Shown one piece after another: positions 60,844 through 64,000 of a DNA stretch of 64,000 bases. The stretch comes from Anatilimnocola floriformis. Lineage in GTDB: Bacteria > Planctomycetota > Planctomycetia > Pirellulales > Pirellulaceae. Under the pieces are notes generated by a model. That model was given only the letters and a program-made list of their open reading frames with translations. It ran no database searches and was not told where the DNA came from. The translations under genes were made by a program, and so were the position numbers. Numbering within the stretch: position 1 is the stretch's first letter; every line of letters starts with the position of its first letter. Location: positions 62,001 through 126,000 of the forward strand of contig NZ_JAMLFW010000002.1 in the NCBI RefSeq assembly GCF_024256385.1. The letters run 5' to 3'.

Positions 60844-61269
60844 ATGATTTCCGCCATCGACATCAGCACGAGCGCACTCGTCGCGCAGCGGACTCGGCTC
60901 GATGCCGTCTCGGGCAATCTTGCCAACCTCAACTCGCAAACTCGCGGACCGAACGGCGAGATGAGCGCTTACGAAGGTCGTTATGTGATGTTTCAAGTCG
61001 ATCCCGACAAGTCGACGGGCTACGGCGCTCAAGGCGTCAAAGTATCGTCGGTCGAGACCGAGAAACATGAGCCAAATTATCGTTGGCAACCAGATCATCC
61101 GTATGCGATCAAAGATGGCCCCAAGAAGGGCTACGTCGCTTATCCCAAGATCAACATGCAAACCGAAATGGTCGACGCTCTCGTCGCTTCCCGCGCGTAC
61201 GAAGCCAACCTCGGTGTGATGGAAATCACCAAGAACATGAGTCAGCAAACGCTCCGCATCTTGGGCTAA
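60844..61269 (+). CDS. flgC: Flagellar basal-body rod protein FlgC
   Basis: This 141-aa proximal rod subunit sits next to FlgB in the basal body. The N-terminus ISAIDISTSALVAQRTRLDAV and the motif SGNLANLNSQTRG are the rod signature (usually NIANANT). The C-terminal EMVDALVASRAYEANLGVME is typical of FlgC. The ATG at 60844 has GGAGG seven bases upstream. It is 54 bp from flgB and 39 bp from fliE, so the genes are co-transcribed. Confidence 0.94.
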   Translation: MISAIDISTSALVAQRTRLDAVSGNLANLNSQTRGPNGEMSAYEGRYVMFQVDPDKSTGYGAQGVKVSSVETEKHEPNYRWQPDHPYAIKDGPKKGYVAYPKINMQTEMVDALVASRAYEANLGVMEITKNMSQQTLRILG

Positions 61270-61308
61270 GACAACTGAGTGCGCATTGTTTGAAGAAGTG
61301 AGCCTGGC

Positions 61309-61647
61309 ATGACCCCGATTTCTGCTTCCACTCCGTTTCCCGCTTCGCCGCTGAACATCAGTCAGCTCGGCAAGAGCGCGGGCTTCGCGCCGCAGGCCAA
61401 TGAACTGGGTGGCGCCGCCGGCGCGCAGCAGCCCTTCAAGAACATGCTGCTCGAGGCGCTCGATCAGGTAAACAACATGCAGCAGGAATCAGACAAGGCC
61501 GTGCAGCAACTCGTGACCGGCGACGATGTGAATCCCGCCGAAGTTCTCACTTCGCTGCAGAAGGCCGACATGTCGTTCCGCCTCATGATGCAAGTCCGCA
61601 ACAAACTCGTCTCCGCGTGGCAGGAGGTGAATAACATTCGGATCTGA
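61309..61647 (+). CDS. fliE: Flagellar hook-basal body protein FliE
   Basis: This 112-aa protein connects the MS ring to the rod and is an early export substrate. The family core is clear: FKNMLLEALDQVNNMQQESD, then VTGDDVNPAEVLTSLQKADMSFRLMMQVRNKLVSAWQEV, which includes the QKADMSF and VRNKLVSAWQE signature. The N-terminal 35 residues are Ser/Pro/Ala-rich and variable, as usual. It sits between flgC and fliF, the canonical order. Confidence 0.93.
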   Translation: MTPISASTPFPASPLNISQLGKSAGFAPQANELGGAAGAQQPFKNMLLEALDQVNNMQQESDKAVQQLVTGDDVNPAEVLTSLQKADMSFRLMMQVRNKLVSAWQEVNNIRI

Positions 61648-61654
61648 GTAATCG

Positions 61655-61689
61655 CAGCGACTACGCTGGTTTTCGCAGCGAGTACGCTG
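61655..61689. promoter_or_regulatory. Two tandem dyads before fliF
   Basis: CAGCG-ACTA-CGCTG (61655-61668) and CAGCG-AGTA-CGCTG (61676-61689) are near-identical palindromes 21 bp apart, or two helical turns. They fill the fliE-fliF gap. The first is followed by GGTTTT, so it could also be a weak attenuating hairpin. Confidence 0.4.
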
Positions 61690-61731
61690 ATTCGCTGTTG
61701 CAGGATGCAATAACACCGCAGGACGCACGCC

Positions 61732-63420
61732 ATGGATTTCGTCAACAAACTCTACGCTCAACTCAGCGACATCTTTCGCTCGATGTCGGCTGGTTCACGA
61801 CTGGCCGTGGGTTTGCTCCTCGCGCTGATCGTCGTCAGCCTGGTCTACTTGTTTCAATATCAAGTGGCTGCCGGTGACGAATATCTTCTCAACGGCCGGG
61901 CGTTCTCGGGTTCCGAACTCACTGCTATCGAAGCCGCGTTTGCCAAAGGCAAGCTCGGCAAAAGCGTGGTCGTCGGCAATCAAATCCGCATTCCTCGCGG
62001 CCAAAAGCAGCAATACCTCGCCGCCATGGCTGAAGCGCAAGCATTGCCGGCCGACTTCCACAAATACATGACCGATGACTTGAAGGGAGACAATCCGTTC
62101 TCCTCGACGCGCTCGCTTGAACTTCGCCGGGCTCATGCCAAAACCAAAGAACTCTCGCTGATCATCTCGCGGATGCGCGGCATCGAATCGGCGACGGTGC
62201 AATTCGACGAAGAACAAATGGGTGGTCTCTCGCGGCAGAAAAAGAAGACCGCCATGGTCGCCGTACAATCGGCCGGTGCGCCACTGGAAGAAGATCAGGT
62301 GAAGTCGATTCGCAACGTCGTCGCCTCGGCCTACGTTGGCCTCGAACGGCAGAACGTGACGATCACCGATCTCGCAACGCATCACACTTATGGCGGCGGC
62401 ACAGGCGCTGGCGGCTTTGGCGAAGACGAAAGTCTGTACGCCGCTCACAAAGCCAAGTTCGAACGCGAATGGCAGCGCAAGATTCACGATCAGCTGGCCA
62501 TGATCCCCGGCGTAATTGTCGGTGTGAATGTCGAGCTCAATCCCGAGTTGCAGCACAGCACGCAAACGATCAAGCTCGATGCCAAACCAACAACGGTTTC
62601 GACTCGCGAAAACACCAAGGAAATGACGTCGTCGCAACCGGCTCCTGGTGGTCGGCCTGGCGCCGAATCGAACGGTGTGGCCGGTAACCGTGCAATTGCT
62701 GTGAGCGGTAGCGGCAGCGGTGGTCAATCGCAGACCACCGAATCGAGCTCAGAGACGAAGAACGTCCCTGGCCATGAGCAAACGCTCATCAGCAAAGTGC
62801 CCCTCGCTCCCTCGCAAGTCACGACCTCAATCGAAGTCCCGGCCAGCTACTACAGCAAGGTCTGGAAGGAACGCCGTCCCGCCGGTCAAAACGGTGAACC
62901 CGACGCAGCCGCTCTGGCTCAGATCGAAAACGAAACTCGCAAGCGGATCGAAGAAACGGTTCGCAATCTCTTGCCGCCGGTCGCGCAAGGGACCAATCCT
63001 TATCCGCACATCAGCGTGTCGACCTTCACCGATCTCGCTGCGGCCCCGATCATTCCGCCGGCCTTCGCCGACAACGCGCTCGCTTGGCTCTCCGAAAATT
63101 GGCAAACGCTGGGCATGATCGGCGCAGGGCTTCTCTGCTTCCTGATGATGCGAAGCATGCTTAACAGCACGGCTTCGGCTGGTGTGGCTGCCAATGTCGC
63201 CGAAGCGGCTGCCGCTGGCGGTGGTGCTCCCAATCTGTCGGTCGTCGCCGCCGATGGCGAAGACGAGGCGGATGAAAGCAGCGAGCCGAGCAAAACACCG
63301 CGTCTGAAGCGTTTCACCGCGGCTGGCGGTGATTTGAAGAACGAATTGCAGTCGCTGGTGAAAGAAGATCCCGACGCTGCCGCCAATATTCTCCGCACTT
63401 GGATCGGCGAAGCCGCTTAA
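61732..63420 (+). CDS. fliF: Flagellar MS-ring protein FliF
   Basis: This 562-aa protein forms the MS ring in the inner membrane. The first membrane segment is LAVGLLLALIVVSLVYLFQY (about 24-43) and the second is near residue 460 (LGMIGAGLLCFLMMRSM). Between them lie the periplasmic YscJ/FliF-type ring-building domains (IESATVQFDEE, KTAMVAVQSAGAPLEEDQVKSI, LATHHTYGGG). A Gly/Ser-rich, poorly conserved loop follows (about residues 290-350). The C-terminal cytoplasmic tail LVKEDPDAAANILRTWIGEAA is the FliG-binding end. The length is normal. It is 84 bp after fliE and 28 bp before fliG. Confidence 0.95.
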   Translation: MDFVNKLYAQLSDIFRSMSAGSRLAVGLLLALIVVSLVYLFQYQVAAGDEYLLNGRAFSGSELTAIEAAFAKGKLGKSVVVGNQIRIPRGQKQQYLAAMAEAQALPADFHKYMTDDLKGDNPFSSTRSLELRRAHAKTKELSLIISRMRGIESATVQFDEEQMGGLSRQKKKTAMVAVQSAGAPLEEDQVKSIRNVVASAYVGLERQNVTITDLATHHTYGGGTGAGGFGEDESLYAAHKAKFEREWQRKIHDQLAMIPGVIVGVNVELNPELQHSTQTIKLDAKPTTVSTRENTKEMTSSQPAPGGRPGAESNGVAGNRAIAVSGSGSGGQSQTTESSSETKNVPGHEQTLISKVPLAPSQVTTSIEVPASYYSKVWKERRPAGQNGEPDAAALAQIENETRKRIEETVRNLLPPVAQGTNPYPHISVSTFTDLAAAPIIPPAFADNALAWLSENWQTLGMIGAGLLCFLMMRSMLNSTASAGVAANVAEAAAAGGGAPNLSVVAADGEDEADESSEPSKTPRLKRFTAAGGDLKNELQSLVKEDPDAAANILRTWIGEAA

Positions 63421-63448
63421 CTCCCACCTTGAACTGAAAACCTGAACC

Positions 63449-64000
63449 TTGAACGCCACTCGCTCAGCTCCGAAACTCACCTCGCTGCAAAAAGCAGCCG
63501 TGCTGATCAATGCGCTCGACATGCGGGCTGCCGACGCGCTGCTCGATTCGATGCCGCCGGCGCAAGCCGATCGCGTGCGGGCAGAATTGCTGCAGCTCGA
63601 CGAAATCCCGGCCGCCCTGCAAGAGGAAGTCATCGCCGAGTTTCTGCAAAGCGGCGGCAAGCTGCCATCGCTCGCAGCCGCTTCAGATCCTGCGGAAGAA
63701 GCCGTAGAACTCGAACTGAGTGACGCGGCGCTGCCCCTTGCCGAAACAAATTACGAACCCTCTTACGCGCCGCAACCGCCATTCGCGTTCCTCCGCGATG
63801 CCAGTCCCGGTCTGCTCGCCGACTTCCTTCGCCAAGAACATCCGCAAACCGTCGCCGTCATTCTCGCGCATCTCGATCCCGACCAGGCCGCTCGCGTGAT
63901 GGAACGCTTGCCTGCGGAGCTCAGCACTGAAGCGCTCGCTCGGATGGCCCGCCTCCATCAGCTGTCGGCCGAGATCCTCGCCGATCTCGAAAGCGAAATC
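63449..64000 (+). CDS. fliG: Flagellar motor switch protein FliG, 3' end cut by window
   Basis: FliG sits on the MS ring and transmits torque from the stator. Only 184 codons are present. The N-terminal FliF-binding domain begins SLQKAAVLINALDMRAADALLDSM. An acidic Ala/Pro linker follows (about residues 78-112), then the middle domain FLRQEHPQTVAVILAHLDPDQAARVMERLP (EHPQT at 130-134), which carries the FliM-binding signature. A TTG start is used; no ATG lies upstream in frame and no clear Shine-Dalgarno sequence is visible, so the exact start is uncertain. Confidence 0.88.
   Translation, partial: MNATRSAPKLTSLQKAAVLINALDMRAADALLDSMPPAQADRVRAELLQLDEIPAALQEEVIAEFLQSGGKLPSLAAASDPAEEAVELELSDAALPLAETNYEPSYAPQPPFAFLRDASPGLLADFLRQEHPQTVAVILAHLDPDQAARVMERLPAELSTEALARMARLHQLSAEILADLESEI

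Overview
The window looks like a chromosomal segment from a planctomycete (Planctomycetota, probably Pirellulales). The evidence is three giant surface proteins with basic N-termini ending in LE-[DE]-R-x-[MVL], dockerin and cadherin-type repeats, a DUF1501 Tat protein, an MJ0042-type zinc-ribbon protease, and hairpin repeats of planctomycete style. Phylum is inferred from gene content only. No tRNA, rRNA or CRISPR array was seen.

Layout. 1-6.3 kb is housekeeping: a truncated DinB-like gene, a divergent membrane pyrophosphatase, gltX, and a von Willebrand A protein. gltX is flanked on both sides by purine-rich inverted repeats. 6.3-28.7 kb holds two giant minus-strand genes of 1731 and 5531 aa, both with paired dockerin-like calcium loops. 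28.7-33.7 kb holds a long non-coding stretch, a complete IS30-family element, a DUF1501 Tat protein and a proline-rich lipoprotein. 33.8-49.8 kb is a single 5339-aa minus-strand gene with a cohesin-like domain near its N-terminus, about 40 cadherin-like repeats (six of them an exact-period 327-bp array) and a C-terminal RTX-type calcium-binding region. 50.8-54.4 kb carries a small secreted cysteine-rich repeat protein, convergent with a multidomain membrane-anchored trypsin-like protease.

54.8-64 kb is one plus-strand block: a membrane TPR protein, a FlgN-like chaperone, a soluble histidine kinase and an NtrC-family regulator (FlgS/FlgR-like), then flgB-flgC-fliE-fliF-fliG, cut off by the window end. 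A good sigma-54 promoter candidate lies just upstream of flgB, suggesting that the embedded two-component pair drives the basal-body genes.

The most interesting theme is the surface-protein group. About 38 kb encodes three giant proteins with matching export-like N-termini. One has a cohesin-like module and the other two have dockerins, so they could form a non-cellulosomal, calcium-dependent cell-surface assembly. That assembly is inference and is not shown by sequence alone.
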